Counted from the first letter of the stretch, positions 52,478 to 62,557 are shown. The stretch is DNA of 64,000 nt from Granulicella sp. WH15 (GCF_009914315.1 NZ_CP042596.1:1426001-1490000); one strand, 5' to 3'. Notes: generated from the sequence alone by a model not told the origin. Numbers and translations are program-made.

Positions 52478-53764
52478 TTACTTACCGTTGATCGTTAAGC
52501 CCGGCCCTTTGGTGAGCGCATCGCCACTCGCAGGAGTAATCACCAACCCATCCTGACTCACCTGCGCGTACTGCATCGTCATGCCGGTAGCGGCGGTCAA
52601 ATGCACGTTCTTCAGCACCACGTTTTTGATCGGGCTCTCCGGCAGTCCCATGATGACGCCCGCGCGTTTTGCTCCTGTTGCGGTTACATTTTCAATCGTG
52701 ATGTCATGGAACCGCGGCGTGTGCTCGGTCACCGGCTGGCCGGGATCGTTCTTCACCAGCCCGGTGTAGTAGTTGGTGATCTCGATGGGCGTCTCCACGT
52801 CTTCCATCGTGATATCGCGATAGACGAAGTTGCCCACATCGTTGCCGCGCCCGCGAGCCGATTTGATCCGTATCCCCTGTCGCGTCCCCGCAAAGGTGAC
52901 GCGTTCCACCGTCACATTCCTCACGCCACCGGCAACTTCACTTCCAATCGAAAGCCCGTGCCCATTGCGCAGAATGCAGTCGCGGACCACGATATCCGTG
53001 CTGGGAACATTGGGATCACCACGCTCCACCAGCCCGGACTTGATGGCGATGTTGTCGTCACCCGTGTCGATCAGGTCGTGCTCGATCAGCACATGGCTGG
53101 TCGACACAGGATCGATCCCATCGGTGTTCGGAGCGGTCCGGCCCGGGTTCAGGATCTTCACATTCCGCACCGTCAACCCGTCGCACCAGAACGTCGTGAT
53201 GTTGTACTGCGGCGAGTTCTGGATCGTGACGCCCTCAATCAAAATCTGCTTCGAGTTGGTAATGTCGATCAACAGCGGACGCGGAGCCTCAGGCGCACCG
53301 CGTTTGTGGTCTTCGGCCTTGGCCTCCCACCACACATGCCCATTGCCATCTACCGTACCTTCACCGGTAATCCCGATATCCACCGCATGATCGGCATGGA
53401 TCAGCGAGACCTTGCGCCATTTGGCATCCTCGCGGATCGGGTAGTCCTCCCGGTCCGGCGAGCCCAGTAGCGTGGCGTCCTTATCGAGTTGCAGATGAAC
53501 ATGGCTCTTCAGGTCGAGCGGAGCCGAGACATACGTGCCGCTGCCCAGATGAACCACCCCGCCCGATTTCTTTGCGCACTGGTCAATCGCCCGTTGCAGA
53601 GCTGCCGTATCCTTGGTCTTACCATCGCCCTTAGCGCCAAACGCATGTGCGTCGCAGGTCATCATCTTCGCCTGCACCGAGGAGGCAAGCCCCGCGGAGA
53701 CGACCACCGCCGCACCCAGGTTCAGGACGCTCTTCGCCCAGACCGATGTATACAGATTTCCCAT
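52478..53764 (-). CDS. GH28 polygalacturonase, exported
   Basis: 428 residues with a signal peptide (about 1-32). The right-handed beta-helix starts with G-A-K-G-D-G-K-T-K-D-T. All GH28 motifs are present: N-T-D-G (213-216), D-T-G-D-D-N about 20 residues on, G-H-G-L-S-I-G-S and R-I-K. It hydrolyses alpha-1,4-galacturonate bonds of pectin or rhamnogalacturonan. It is divergent from the GH78 operon across about 107 bp. Confidence 0.95.
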   Translation of the reverse strand: MGNLYTSVWAKSVLNLGAAVVVSAGLASSVQAKMMTCDAHAFGAKGDGKTKDTAALQRAIDQCAKKSGGVVHLGSGTYVSAPLDLKSHVHLQLDKDATLLGSPDREDYPIREDAKWRKVSLIHADHAVDIGITGEGTVDGNGHVWWEAKAEDHKRGAPEAPRPLLIDITNSKQILIEGVTIQNSPQYNITTFWCDGLTVRNVKILNPGRTAPNTDGIDPVSTSHVLIEHDLIDTGDDNIAIKSGLVERGDPNVPSTDIVVRDCILRNGHGLSIGSEVAGGVRNVTVERVTFAGTRQGIRIKSARGRGNDVGNFVYRDITMEDVETPIEITNYYTGLVKNDPGQPVTEHTPRFHDITIENVTATGAKRAGVIMGLPESPIKNVVLKNVHLTAATGMTMQYAQVSQDGLVITPASGDALTKGPGLTINGK

Positions 53765-53871
53765 GAGTTTCCGTCTCTTTCAAAACAGTTCGCTAACTTT
53801 CAGTTGTGTGCATATACTGTGCCCTGGCGGGAATAGAAGTCAATCTCCTTATCGTAAAGAACCGGGGTGAC

Positions 53872-56361
53872 GTGGTGTCAGTGCTGGGAAAAGGGGGAAG
53901 GGAACGGAAGAGGCGGAGTTTAGCCGCCCCGGCGCTGCTGTGCTGTGTCGCGTTCGCAGCCTCGGCAGCCGCTCAATCCCTCGATCCCGCCCGCGACCGC
54001 ACCTCGCTCCACATGCCGCCTGCCACCACTCTGCGGGAGCAGTTCATCTGGACCAAAAACGATGCCGCCGCACTCGATCCGGCCTATCAGGCCAAGGTTC
54101 GTGGACAGGACGACAAGACCGCTCCCCATTATTTTCGGACACATTTCCGCGTAGATACGCTCCCCCAGCAGGCGACGCTCTACATCGCCGGTCCCCGCTC
54201 CGCCACAGTTTTTTTGAACGGCACGAAGGTCCTCGAGTTCGCCGATGCGGGACTCGGCAAGGGCTTCCACGTCATGCACGCGGAGGTCGCTGCCGCGCTG
54301 CACCCGGGCGAAAACGTGCTGGCCATCGAAGAGGTGCGCGGCCACAGCTCGCTGCACACCGGGGCCGGTCCGGTCATCAATCAGGTCACCTACGGCGAGG
54401 TGCTGGCGGCCAAGATCGTCCCCGCGGGCATCGCCGCGGACGCGCCGCCGCTGCTGATCTCCGATGCCTCATGGCGCAGCTCGCTCGAGGCCCACGGCGA
54501 ATGGTCCGCACCGTTGTTCGACGACTCCGGGTGGCCCCTCGTGCAGAGCCTCGGTCCCCTGGGCAGCCGTAGCGACTTCCTCCAGTGGAACGCCGACGCG
54601 GGTCTCTACGAGTGGCCCGGTTACGCTGGCATCGGTCCCGCTATGCGGACCTTTGACGCCTCCGTCACAAGCGTCCGCGACGTGGTTCAGCCAGAGAGCC
54701 TTGCCCACACCGACGGCCTGCTATCCAGAGGCGAGTTCACGGTATCTCCCAGCGCAACGGCCCCCGCGCTCACGCTCGACTTCGGCAAAGAGATCAGCGG
54801 TCGCCTCCGCTTGGTCTCCTCCTCCGACGTTCCCGTCACGGTCGAGACCAGCTACGGCGAGTCCGCCGAAGAGGCTATGGGCCACGCCTACCTCGGCGTC
54901 CGCAGCGTCACCGTCCCTCCCCACGGCGAAGCCTTCGGCCCTAAGAGCGCCTTCCGCTACGTGCGCCTGACCTTCCCCGCGGGCACAGCTTCCCAATGGA
55001 GCCGCATCGACGCGCAGGGCATTGCCTTTCCGGTCGATTACCTCGGCTCCTTCGAGTCTTCGGACCCGCTCCTCAACCGCATCTGGGAGACCGGCGCCTA
55101 CACCGCCCACCTCTGTATGCAGGAGGGCATCTGGGACGCGCCCAAGCGCGACCGTGGCCGCTGGATGGGCGACCTCGACGTCACCGGCCGCGTCATCAGC
55201 AGCGTCTTCGCCAACCGCGAGCTGATGGAGCAGACCATGACGGAGGTCATCGGCGACTCGCCCGTCACCCGCGACGTCAACACCATCGCGGGCTACTCCG
55301 CCCTCTGGATCACCGGCCAGGCCGACTTCTACCGGCACAGCGGCGACCTGGCCTACCTGCGCAGCGTTCACCCGCAGATGCTCGAGCTGCTGCGCGTGAT
55401 GGACGCCGAGCTTGATGCCGACGGTGTCTTCGCCAATCCACAGAAGCACAAGGTCTTCGTCGACTGGTCCGACGGCTTCAGCGCCGACACGCCCGACGCC
55501 CGCATCGCCACGCACATGGAGTTCTACCTCGCCTATCAGGAGGCAGCGTACCTGCTTGCCGAGATCGGCGATCCTGAGAACGCATCGGCCTACCGAGCCA
55601 AAGCCGAGCATCTACGCTTAGCAGCGCAACAGAAGCTTCTCGATCCAGCAACAAACACCTTCGGCAACCGCTGGCAGTCGAACGCGATGGCGGTGGTCGC
55701 GGGCGCGGCGACGCCCACGCAGCAGCAGGCCATCTGGACCGGCGTTCTCTCGCATGTGACCGCGCCAGTCGGTCCTAAAACCGTCGTCACCCCGTACTAC
55801 GGCTTCTACATGCTCGACGCGATGGCCCGCCTCGATCACCGCTCCGACGCGCTCACCTGGATGCGCCAGTACTGGGGCGGCATGATCGCCGAGGGTGCAA
55901 CCAGCTTCTGGGAGGCCTACGACCCGCGCTGGCCCAAGCAGAACTTCCACGCCTACCTCGAAGCCGACGGCAAGCGCGGTTACTACACCAGCCTCGCCCA
56001 CGGCTGGGCCAGCGGCCCCACGGCGTGGCTCATGCAGCAGATCCTCGGCATCCAGCCCACGGCGGCGGGCTTCCGAGCGGTGACCATCCGCCCCGATCTC
56101 GCGGGCCTCGCGTGGGCACACGGCGCGGAGCCGACGCCGCGCGGCCTCATCCGCGTCGCTGCCGATGCAGGTTCCATCAAGGTGTCGATCCCGCCCGCGA
56201 CGGTCGCAAAGCTCATCCTGCCCTTTGCTTCGGGGCAGGGAACGATCCTCCAGAACGGCCGAGCCGTGAAGGCCGTTGCAGCCGAGGACGGCACCCGCTC
56301 CGTTATCACGCTGCAACATGCAGGTGAGTTCACCTTCACGCAGAAGGGAAGGGCCAAGTGA
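53872..56361 (+). CDS. GH78 alpha-L-rhamnosidase, exported, copy 2
   Basis: 829 residues from GTG 53872 (GTG 53875 or 53881 and upstream TTG-type starts are possible). The basic R-E-R-K-R-R and a hydrophobic segment to A-A-A-Q form the signal peptide. Two N-terminal beta-sandwich domains precede the (alpha/alpha)6 barrel with W-D-A-P-K-R-D-R-G-R-W-M-G-D, the GH78 catalytic region. A C-terminal beta domain follows. It differs from copy 1 in domain layout. It starts a coupled operon with an esterase, a hydrolase and acid-sugar catabolic genes. TATACT at 53813-53818 may be its -10. Confidence 0.88.
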   Translation: MVSVLGKGGRERKRRSLAAPALLCCVAFAASAAAQSLDPARDRTSLHMPPATTLREQFIWTKNDAAALDPAYQAKVRGQDDKTAPHYFRTHFRVDTLPQQATLYIAGPRSATVFLNGTKVLEFADAGLGKGFHVMHAEVAAALHPGENVLAIEEVRGHSSLHTGAGPVINQVTYGEVLAAKIVPAGIAADAPPLLISDASWRSSLEAHGEWSAPLFDDSGWPLVQSLGPLGSRSDFLQWNADAGLYEWPGYAGIGPAMRTFDASVTSVRDVVQPESLAHTDGLLSRGEFTVSPSATAPALTLDFGKEISGRLRLVSSSDVPVTVETSYGESAEEAMGHAYLGVRSVTVPPHGEAFGPKSAFRYVRLTFPAGTASQWSRIDAQGIAFPVDYLGSFESSDPLLNRIWETGAYTAHLCMQEGIWDAPKRDRGRWMGDLDVTGRVISSVFANRELMEQTMTEVIGDSPVTRDVNTIAGYSALWITGQADFYRHSGDLAYLRSVHPQMLELLRVMDAELDADGVFANPQKHKVFVDWSDGFSADTPDARIATHMEFYLAYQEAAYLLAEIGDPENASAYRAKAEHLRLAAQQKLLDPATNTFGNRWQSNAMAVVAGAATPTQQQAIWTGVLSHVTAPVGPKTVVTPYYGFYMLDAMARLDHRSDALTWMRQYWGGMIAEGATSFWEAYDPRWPKQNFHAYLEADGKRGYYTSLAHGWASGPTAWLMQQILGIQPTAAGFRAVTIRPDLAGLAWAHGAEPTPRGLIRVAADAGSIKVSIPPATVAKLILPFASGQGTILQNGRAVKAVAAEDGTRSVITLQHAGEFTFTQKGRAK

Positions 56362-57656
56362 GACTTCTGCCCGTCTGCGCCGCGCTTCTAGCCGTTCTGG
56401 TAGCCCCTGCATTGGCCCAGCACATCCCCGGCTACAACTACGATGAGGCGAAGATCCCTCCGTACACGCTGCTCGACCCGCTCACTGCCGCCGATGGTAA
56501 GCCCGTGAATACCGCAGCCGCATGGTGGCAGCAGCGCCGCCCCGAGATCGTCCATCTCTTCGAAGAAAACGTCTTCGGCGTCACTCCGGCGAACGCCAAA
56601 GTCCCTCTGCGAGCCAAGCTAATCGAGACCGACCCACACGCACTCGGCGGTTTAGCGATCCGCAAGCAGATCGACCTCTACTTCACCACCAAAGGCGCAG
56701 ACGGCCCGAAAATGCGCATGTTGCTCTATCTGCCCGCACGTGCAAAGGGAAGAGTGCCCGTGGTGCTTGGGCTGAACTTCGGCGGCAATCAGACGGTGGT
56801 AAACGACCCCGGCATCCAGCCCACCAAAATCTGGGTCAAGCCGAAGCCCTCGCTGGTGCTCCAGCAAGTAGCCCCTGATGAAAAGACACGCGGCAGCCAG
56901 ACAGAGGAGTGGCAGGTCGAGAAGGTCCTGAGCCGAGGCTACGGCTTGGCCACGATCTATTACGGAGACCTCGAGCCTGACTTCAAGGATGCCAGCCAGT
57001 ACAGCATCCGCCAGCTCTTTGCTCCATCGAACGCCCCCGATTCCTGGGGCGCGATCGGTGCGTGGGCCTGGGGTCTGAGCCGCGCCATCGACTACCTCGA
57101 GACCGACAAGCAGGTCGATGCGAAGAGAATCGCCGTCACCGGCCACAGCCGTCTGGCCAAGGTCGCCGACTGGGCCGCCGCGCAGGACCCGCGCATCGCC
57201 GCTGTTCTCTCCACCGAGTCCGGCAAGGGCGGCCAGTCCATCCAGCGCCGCGGCCTCGGCGAGTCCGTCTATCACCTCCAGCACTCCTTCCCCTACTGGT
57301 TCTGCCCCAACTACGCCCGCTGGGTCGGCCACGACCAAGAGATCCCAGCCGACGGCAACCTGCTGCTCTCTCTCATCGCGCCTCGCCCGCTCTACGTCGC
57401 CAGCGCGGTCGGCGACGAATGGTCCGACCCCAAAGGTGAGTTCCTCTCCTCCGTCAGCGCCAGCCGCGTCTATCAACTGCTAGGCCGCCACGGCCTGCCC
57501 ACCGACACTATGCCGCCCGTAGACCAGCCGATCAACTCTCCGGCAGCGAACGTCGCCTACCACGTCCGCTCCGGCATTCACGACGTGACAGCCTTTGACT
57601 GGGACCAGTACCTTAACTTCCTCGACATTCATTTCAGAAGGCTGACTCGTCCATGA
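56358..57656 (+). CDS. CE15-like glucuronoyl esterase, exported
   Basis: 432 residues with a signal peptide (about 1-20). The alpha/beta-hydrolase nucleophile elbow is G-H-S-R-L-A-K (Ser264); the Arg after Ser is a CE15 hallmark. A Glu follows in L-S-T-E-S-G-K-G-G and the catalytic His is in S-G-I-H-D-V-T. CE15 enzymes cleave esters of 4-O-methylglucuronate, mostly lignin-xylan links; here next to GH78 and GH28 genes a uronate ester in pectin is conceivable. GTG overlaps the GH78 stop by 4 bp. Confidence 0.85.
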   Translation: MRLLPVCAALLAVLVAPALAQHIPGYNYDEAKIPPYTLLDPLTAADGKPVNTAAAWWQQRRPEIVHLFEENVFGVTPANAKVPLRAKLIETDPHALGGLAIRKQIDLYFTTKGADGPKMRMLLYLPARAKGRVPVVLGLNFGGNQTVVNDPGIQPTKIWVKPKPSLVLQQVAPDEKTRGSQTEEWQVEKVLSRGYGLATIYYGDLEPDFKDASQYSIRQLFAPSNAPDSWGAIGAWAWGLSRAIDYLETDKQVDAKRIAVTGHSRLAKVADWAAAQDPRIAAVLSTESGKGGQSIQRRGLGESVYHLQHSFPYWFCPNYARWVGHDQEIPADGNLLLSLIAPRPLYVASAVGDEWSDPKGEFLSSVSASRVYQLLGRHGLPTDTMPPVDQPINSPAANVAYHVRSGIHDVTAFDWDQYLNFLDIHFRRLTRP

Positions 57657-58915
57657 CTCTCTCGACACGCATCACCGCATTGCTGTTGCTCGGAGTCGCC
57701 ATCGCCGCGCCCGCGCAGGTGGCCAGCAAGAAGCAGGTCAACCAGTGGCGCACCCAGATGCGCCAAGCCCTCTTCATCCCCAACCCCCTGCCCGCCGTGC
57801 AGCCCGAGTCTTACGGCACCTTCACGCCAGCCCCGGGCATCGTCGCCGAGCGCGTCTCCTACCGCTCCGAGTACGGCCTGCGCATTCCAGCCGTCATCTA
57901 TGCACCGGCCACCAAGCCTAAGGGCAGGCAGCCCGCCATCATCGTCGTCAACGGCCACGGTGGCGATAAGTCGAGTTGGTATGCCTACTACACCGGAGTC
58001 CTCTACGCCCGCGCCGGGGCTGTCGTTCTCACCTACGACCCCATCGGCGAGGGCGAGCGCAACGACGACCATAAGTACGGCACCAGCGAGCATGACAAGA
58101 TCATCGACGTCCCCACCATGCCCGCGCGCATGGGCGGCCTCATGGTCACCGACGTCATGCAGGCCGTCTCGTACCTTTCGCAGCGCCCTGATGTGGACGC
58201 CCACCGCATCGCCGTCATGGGCTTCTCGATGGGGTCGTTTATCTCCGCGCTGGCGGGTGCGGCGGACCCGCGTATTCACGCGCTGCTGCTCACCGGCGGC
58301 GGCGATCTCGACGGCCCCGGCGGCTACTGGGATGCTAGCCACGCGGTCATGTGCCAGTCCGGCCCGTACAAGGCGCTCAGCTTCCTCGGCGATCGCCCGG
58401 CTGTTCTCTACACCATGAACGCCCGTCGCGGCACCACGTTCATCCTCAACGGCACCAACGACACGGTGGTCGATATCCCGCACCATGAGCAGGACTTCTT
58501 CGACGCTATGCGGCAGCGCGTCATCGCACTTAACGGTGGCTCGAAGGGAGTATTCGAGACCCTCTTCGACCCCGGCGCGAGCCACCGTCCCGGCTGGATC
58601 GCCCGCCCGTCAGCCAAGTGGCTGGGCAACAATCTCCGCTTCCCCAACTGGCCCGAGAGCACCATCAATCAACTGCCGATCATCTCCATTCGCGCATGGG
58701 CCGCGAAGGTCGGCTACCCTCTAGGTAAGAGTTCGGGCCGCGAAGACCGCGACGCGGGCATCCAGTCCATCGACGGCGATGTGCCGTTGATGACCCACGA
58801 ACAGACCGACGTGCTCAGCATGGAAAAGTGGCAGGAGCGCAAGAGCGAGTTCGTCTACGCAAACTGGGTGAAGGCCGCGCTGGCACAGGCAAACAACGAA
58901 GGAAGCAGCAAGTGA
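57653..58915 (+). CDS. Exported alpha/beta hydrolase (acetyl xylan esterase-like)
   Basis: 420 residues with a signal peptide (about 1-22). The alpha/beta-hydrolase fold shows N-G-H-G-G-D-K near residue 100, D-P-I-G-E-G-E and nucleophile Ser192 in G-F-S-M-G-S. A His toward the C-terminus would complete the triad. The D-P-I-G-x-G-E-R motif is common in Acidobacteria and Planctomycetes esterases of the AXE1/DLH type. Likely role: deacylation of pectin or hemicellulose. ATG overlaps the CE15-like stop by 4 bp. Confidence 0.78.
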   Translation: MTLSTRITALLLLGVAIAAPAQVASKKQVNQWRTQMRQALFIPNPLPAVQPESYGTFTPAPGIVAERVSYRSEYGLRIPAVIYAPATKPKGRQPAIIVVNGHGGDKSSWYAYYTGVLYARAGAVVLTYDPIGEGERNDDHKYGTSEHDKIIDVPTMPARMGGLMVTDVMQAVSYLSQRPDVDAHRIAVMGFSMGSFISALAGAADPRIHALLLTGGGDLDGPGGYWDASHAVMCQSGPYKALSFLGDRPAVLYTMNARRGTTFILNGTNDTVVDIPHHEQDFFDAMRQRVIALNGGSKGVFETLFDPGASHRPGWIARPSAKWLGNNLRFPNWPESTINQLPIISIRAWAAKVGYPLGKSSGREDRDAGIQSIDGDVPLMTHEQTDVLSMEKWQERKSEFVYANWVKAALAQANNEGSSK

Positions 58916-60039
58916 CGATGAAGAACGCCCCATCCATTCCGCAGCAGCAGGTCGATACGCCCAGAGTCATCATCCTGGCCGATGACCTGACCGGCGCCTG
59001 CGACAGTGGCGTTGCCTTCCTCAGTTCGGGAAGACAGGTGCGGGTCGTTCTCGATCTGACGAGCTTCGATAGCTCAAGCGGTGAAGATGAGGTGTGGTCG
59101 TTCACTACCGAGTCGCGTAACCTGCCGATGCATGAGGCCGCAGAGCGCCTGACCGAGAGCATGGCGAAGCTGCCGCACGAGGGAAGCCTCTTCTTCAAGA
59201 AGGTGGACTCCGCGGCCCGCGGTCACTTGGGTACTGAGGTTATTGCAGCGCTTCGTTCCTCCAGTGCCAGCATCGCCTTGGTCGCTCCGGCGTTCCCCGA
59301 GGCTGGCCGCACCGTACATGCTGGCGTCCTGCGCGTGAGCGACTTCAGTGGTCAGGACTCGACCATCGCCCTGCGTGACCTCTTCGCTCACGAAAAAGAA
59401 ATCAGTATCGACGTGCTGGCCGATGATTCTCCAAGGCAGCAGCTTGCGGACGATATCTCCGCTGCCATCGCCAACAACACCGACATCCTTCTCTGCGCCG
59501 CAAGGACGCAGCAGCACCTGCACGATCTGGCCGCAGCCGCTCTGCATTTGGATCAGCCGATCCTCTGGGCTGGCTCTGCCGGTCTGGCGCACGCGCTGGC
59601 GGATGAGCTGCCGAAGGCCAACGCATCTTCCATCGCACAGGCCATTACAGCCAAGCCGGGAAGAACCGTGCTCTTCGCGGGCACGCCGCACCCGGTCACT
59701 CTGAGTCAGGTAGCGCGCCTCGACGGAGCCGCGCACGAGACCCACATCATCGACTGCGCCGTCACGCCCGAGGCTGCAATTCGAGAGACGTTTTCTTTCT
59801 CGCCGGTCTCCGCGCTGATCCTCACCGGCGGCGATACCGCAGCGTTCGTCCTGCGTGCGCTCAGCGCTTCGAGCATCCTGCTTGCAGGCGAGATCGCCCG
59901 CGGCATCCCCTGGGGCATCATCGCGGGCGGCATGGCTGCGGGCTGCATCGTCATCACCAAATCCGGCGGCTTCGGCAATCCCGAGTCGCTCGTACACGCA
60001 TTTGAGTTCTGTGAACGGAGGTTGTATGAGTCTGCCTAA
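58912..60039 (+). CDS. DUF1537 four-carbon acid sugar kinase, DtnK/OtnK-like
   Basis: 375 residues from GTG 58912, which continues the GTGA overlap pattern and has GAAGGA 7 nt upstream; ATG 58918 is an alternative. The N-terminal domain opens with I-L-A-D-D-L-T-G-A-C-D-S-G. Substrate-binding K-K-V-D-S-A-A-R-G-H follows near residue 100. The C-terminal nucleotide domain has L-T-G-G-D-T-A and I-T-K-S-G-G-F-G-N-P. Next to a PdxA2-like gene the known model is D-threonate or D-erythronate 4-kinase (DtnK/DenK). It is cytoplasmic, the first intracellular step of the operon. Confidence 0.88.
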   Translation: MTMKNAPSIPQQQVDTPRVIILADDLTGACDSGVAFLSSGRQVRVVLDLTSFDSSSGEDEVWSFTTESRNLPMHEAAERLTESMAKLPHEGSLFFKKVDSAARGHLGTEVIAALRSSSASIALVAPAFPEAGRTVHAGVLRVSDFSGQDSTIALRDLFAHEKEISIDVLADDSPRQQLADDISAAIANNTDILLCAARTQQHLHDLAAAALHLDQPILWAGSAGLAHALADELPKANASSIAQAITAKPGRTVLFAGTPHPVTLSQVARLDGAAHETHIIDCAVTPEAAIRETFSFSPVSALILTGGDTAAFVLRALSASSILLAGEIARGIPWGIIAGGMAAGCIVITKSGGFGNPESLVHAFEFCERRLYESA

Positions 60040-60997
60040 AATCGCTCTCACCATCGGAGACCCTGCCGGAGTAGGCGCGGAGATCACCCTCAAGGCCCTG
60101 GCCGACCGCGACCTGCTCGGCATCGCCGAGTGGATCGTCATCGCCGACCCGGTTGCCCTCGAGGCCATCGACCCTGAGTTCCGCAAGTCGCTGGACCCGC
60201 GCGTACGCCTCGTCGAAGCCAGCAACCTCGACCCTGCCAAGCCCATCCAGCACGGCCAGCTCTCGGCCGACTACGGCCTGGCCGCTATCGACTACGTCCG
60301 TCGCGCCACGCTCATGTGCCTTGCGGACGAGGCCGACGCCATGGTCACCGCGCCGCTCAACAAAGAGGCCGTCACCATGTCCGGCCAGATCTTCTCGGGC
60401 CACACCGAGTTCATCGCCGAGATCTGCGGCGCCACCGAGTCGCGCATGTTGCTCGCCAGCGAGAGGCTCTCCACCGTCCACGTCTCGACGCACATCGCGC
60501 TCGAGCAGGCCTGCAAGCTCGAGCAGGGCCGCATCATCCGCACCATTGAGCTTGGAGCCGAGGCCATGCGCCTCATGCTCGGACGCCCTGCGCGCATCGG
60601 CGTCTGCGGCCTGAACCCGCACGCGGGCGAGCACAACCTATTCGGCCATCAGGACTCGGAGATCATCGCCCCGGCGGTGGAAGCCGCGCAGAAGCTGGGC
60701 TTCGACGTCACCGGCCCGCACTCGCCCGACGCCATCTTCCTCAAGGGCGTGCGCGGCGGCTTCGACCTGATCGTGGCCATGTACCACGACCAGGGCCACA
60801 TCCCCATGAAGCTCATCGACTACGAGAAGACCATCAACATCTCGCTCGGCATCCCCATCATCCGCACCTCCGTCGATCACGGCACGGCCTTCGACATCGC
60901 GGGCCAGGACAAGGCCGACTGCCGCAACATGCAGGCGGCGATGCGCATGGCGGCGCGCATGGCGGCAGGCAAGCTGAGCCTGAAGGGGGCTCAATAG
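60026..60997 (+). CDS. pdxA2: PdxA2-like 4-phospho-D-threonate/erythronate dehydrogenase
   Basis: 323 residues. PdxA fold with I-G-D-P-A-G-V-G-A-E near the start, the metal-binding G-H-T-E-F near residue 133 and Y-H-D-Q-G-H-I-P near 253, and D-H-G-T-A-F-D-I-A-G at the end. ATG 60026 has CGGAGG upstream and overlaps the kinase by 14 bp. Beside a DUF1537 kinase, PdxA2 proteins oxidise and decarboxylate the 4-phospho acid to dihydroxyacetone phosphate; a vitamin B6 role is less likely here. Confidence 0.85.
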   Translation: MSLPKIALTIGDPAGVGAEITLKALADRDLLGIAEWIVIADPVALEAIDPEFRKSLDPRVRLVEASNLDPAKPIQHGQLSADYGLAAIDYVRRATLMCLADEADAMVTAPLNKEAVTMSGQIFSGHTEFIAEICGATESRMLLASERLSTVHVSTHIALEQACKLEQGRIIRTIELGAEAMRLMLGRPARIGVCGLNPHAGEHNLFGHQDSEIIAPAVEAAQKLGFDVTGPHSPDAIFLKGVRGGFDLIVAMYHDQGHIPMKLIDYEKTINISLGIPIIRTSVDHGTAFDIAGQDKADCRNMQAAMRMAARMAAGKLSLKGAQ

Positions 60998-62557
60998 ATG
61001 CACCTTCTCGATGAGATCGTCATCGGTCTCTACATGGCTGTGCTGGTCGGCATCGGTATGCGCGTCTCGCGACGTCAGCGTACTACCGACCAGTACTTCC
61101 TCGCCGAGCGCTCCATCCCCGGCTGGGCGATCGGCATGTCGCTCTTGGCGACGATCATCACCAGTGTCACCTTCATCGCCTATCCGGGCGCGGCCTACGC
61201 GGGCAACTGGTCGCTGCTGGTGCCGGGCATCATGTTCGTCCTTGTCATCGCGGGCATCGGCGTCGTGGTCGTCCCGTTCTTCCGCCAGGTCGTCGCCATG
61301 AGCGTCTACGAGTACTTTGGCAAGCGCTTCGGCTCCGGCGTGCGCATGTACTCGTCCTTCGCCTTCGCCATGGGCCACTTCTCGAAGATGGGCTTCGTCT
61401 TCTACCTGCTGGCGCTCTCGGTCGGCGGCATCACCGGCTGGAGTCTCACGAAGGTCATCATCGTCCTCGGCATCATCACCATCTTCTACACGCTGATCGG
61501 AGGCCTCGAAGCCGTTATCTGGACCGACGTGATCCAGGGATTCGTCCTCTGGAGCGGCGTCGCCGTCTCCATCGGTCTGCTGCTCTTCTCGCCCCGCGTC
61601 CACACGGGCGAGGTGCTGCACCTGATCGCGGCGAACCACAAGACCAGCCTCGGCAGCATGAGCTTCGATCTCCACACCCAGACCTTCTGGACGATGGCGA
61701 TCTACGGCCTCTTCTTCTACCTGCAAAAGTACACCGCCGACCAAACGGTCGTGCAGCGCTACCTCGCCGCTACCACCGACCGCGCCGCCCTGCGCGGCAT
61801 CGGCATGGGCGCGATGCTCTGCCTGCCGGTGTGGACGGCGTTCATGTTCATCGGCAGCCTGCTCTGGGCCTTCTACCGCATCACCGGCGAGCACCTGCCC
61901 AAGTCCATCACCAAGCCCGACCAGATCTTCCCGCACTTCATGGTCACGCAGATGCCGCCCGGCGTCGCCGGCCTCTTCATGGCGGCTCTCTTCGGCGCGG
62001 CCATGTCGATGCTGGCCTCCGACCTCAACTGTCTCGCGGTCATCGTCGTCGAGGACTTCTACGGCTACCTGCTTCCGGGCCGCACCGACCGCCAGCGACT
62101 ACGCGTCGGCAAGGTCGCAGTGGCGGTCTCGGGTCTGCTGGCCATCGCGGTGGCGCTGCGTCTCTCGAACAGCCAGGGCTCGGCACTGGCTCTCTACTAC
62201 CTCATCACGGCTGTGGTCGCGGGCGGACTAGCCGGGCTGTTTCTACTGGCCTTTCTGGTCCGCAAAGCAGGCCGTGCCGCCGGGCTCATCGGCATCGTGG
62301 TCAACCTGGTCTTCACCACCTGGGCGACCCTCACCATGAACCACGGCCACACCTGGAACCTCCACCAGTACAACTACCCCTGGCACGAGTTCACCATCGG
62401 AGCCATCGGCAACATTCTGCTCTTCGTCGTCGGCTATCTCGCCTCGCTCGCGCTGCCCGCCAGCGAAGCCTCCGGCGCGACCCTATGGGATTGGCTGGCC
62501 CAGCGCCGCTCACACCCACAACACCCAACCCTCAACACACAACGGAGTAACGGATGA
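60998..62557 (+). CDS. Sodium:solute symporter (SSS family)
   Basis: 519 residues with 13-14 transmembrane helices. SSS family signatures are visible: R-x-T-T-D-Q-Y-F-L-A-E-R near residue 30, S-V-T-F-I-A-Y-P-G near 63 and the L-F-G-A-A-M-S-M-L-A-S-D-L-N stretch near 330. It likely imports the sugar acid or a rhamnose-type sugar that the kinase/PdxA2 pair consumes. It begins 0 bp after the pdxA2 stop and overlaps the aldolase gene by 4 bp. Confidence 0.9.
   Translation: MHLLDEIVIGLYMAVLVGIGMRVSRRQRTTDQYFLAERSIPGWAIGMSLLATIITSVTFIAYPGAAYAGNWSLLVPGIMFVLVIAGIGVVVVPFFRQVVAMSVYEYFGKRFGSGVRMYSSFAFAMGHFSKMGFVFYLLALSVGGITGWSLTKVIIVLGIITIFYTLIGGLEAVIWTDVIQGFVLWSGVAVSIGLLLFSPRVHTGEVLHLIAANHKTSLGSMSFDLHTQTFWTMAIYGLFFYLQKYTADQTVVQRYLAATTDRAALRGIGMGAMLCLPVWTAFMFIGSLLWAFYRITGEHLPKSITKPDQIFPHFMVTQMPPGVAGLFMAALFGAAMSMLASDLNCLAVIVVEDFYGYLLPGRTDRQRLRVGKVAVAVSGLLAIAVALRLSNSQGSALALYYLITAVVAGGLAGLFLLAFLVRKAGRAAGLIGIVVNLVFTTWATLTMNHGHTWNLHQYNYPWHEFTIGAIGNILLFVVGYLASLALPASEASGATLWDWLAQRRSHPQHPTLNTQRSNG

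Noticed and set aside
60026..60997. PdxA homologue as a vitamin B6 biosynthesis gene
   Set aside because: It overlaps a DUF1537 kinase and sits with a symporter and aldolase; this context is that of PdxA2, not of pyridoxal phosphate synthesis.
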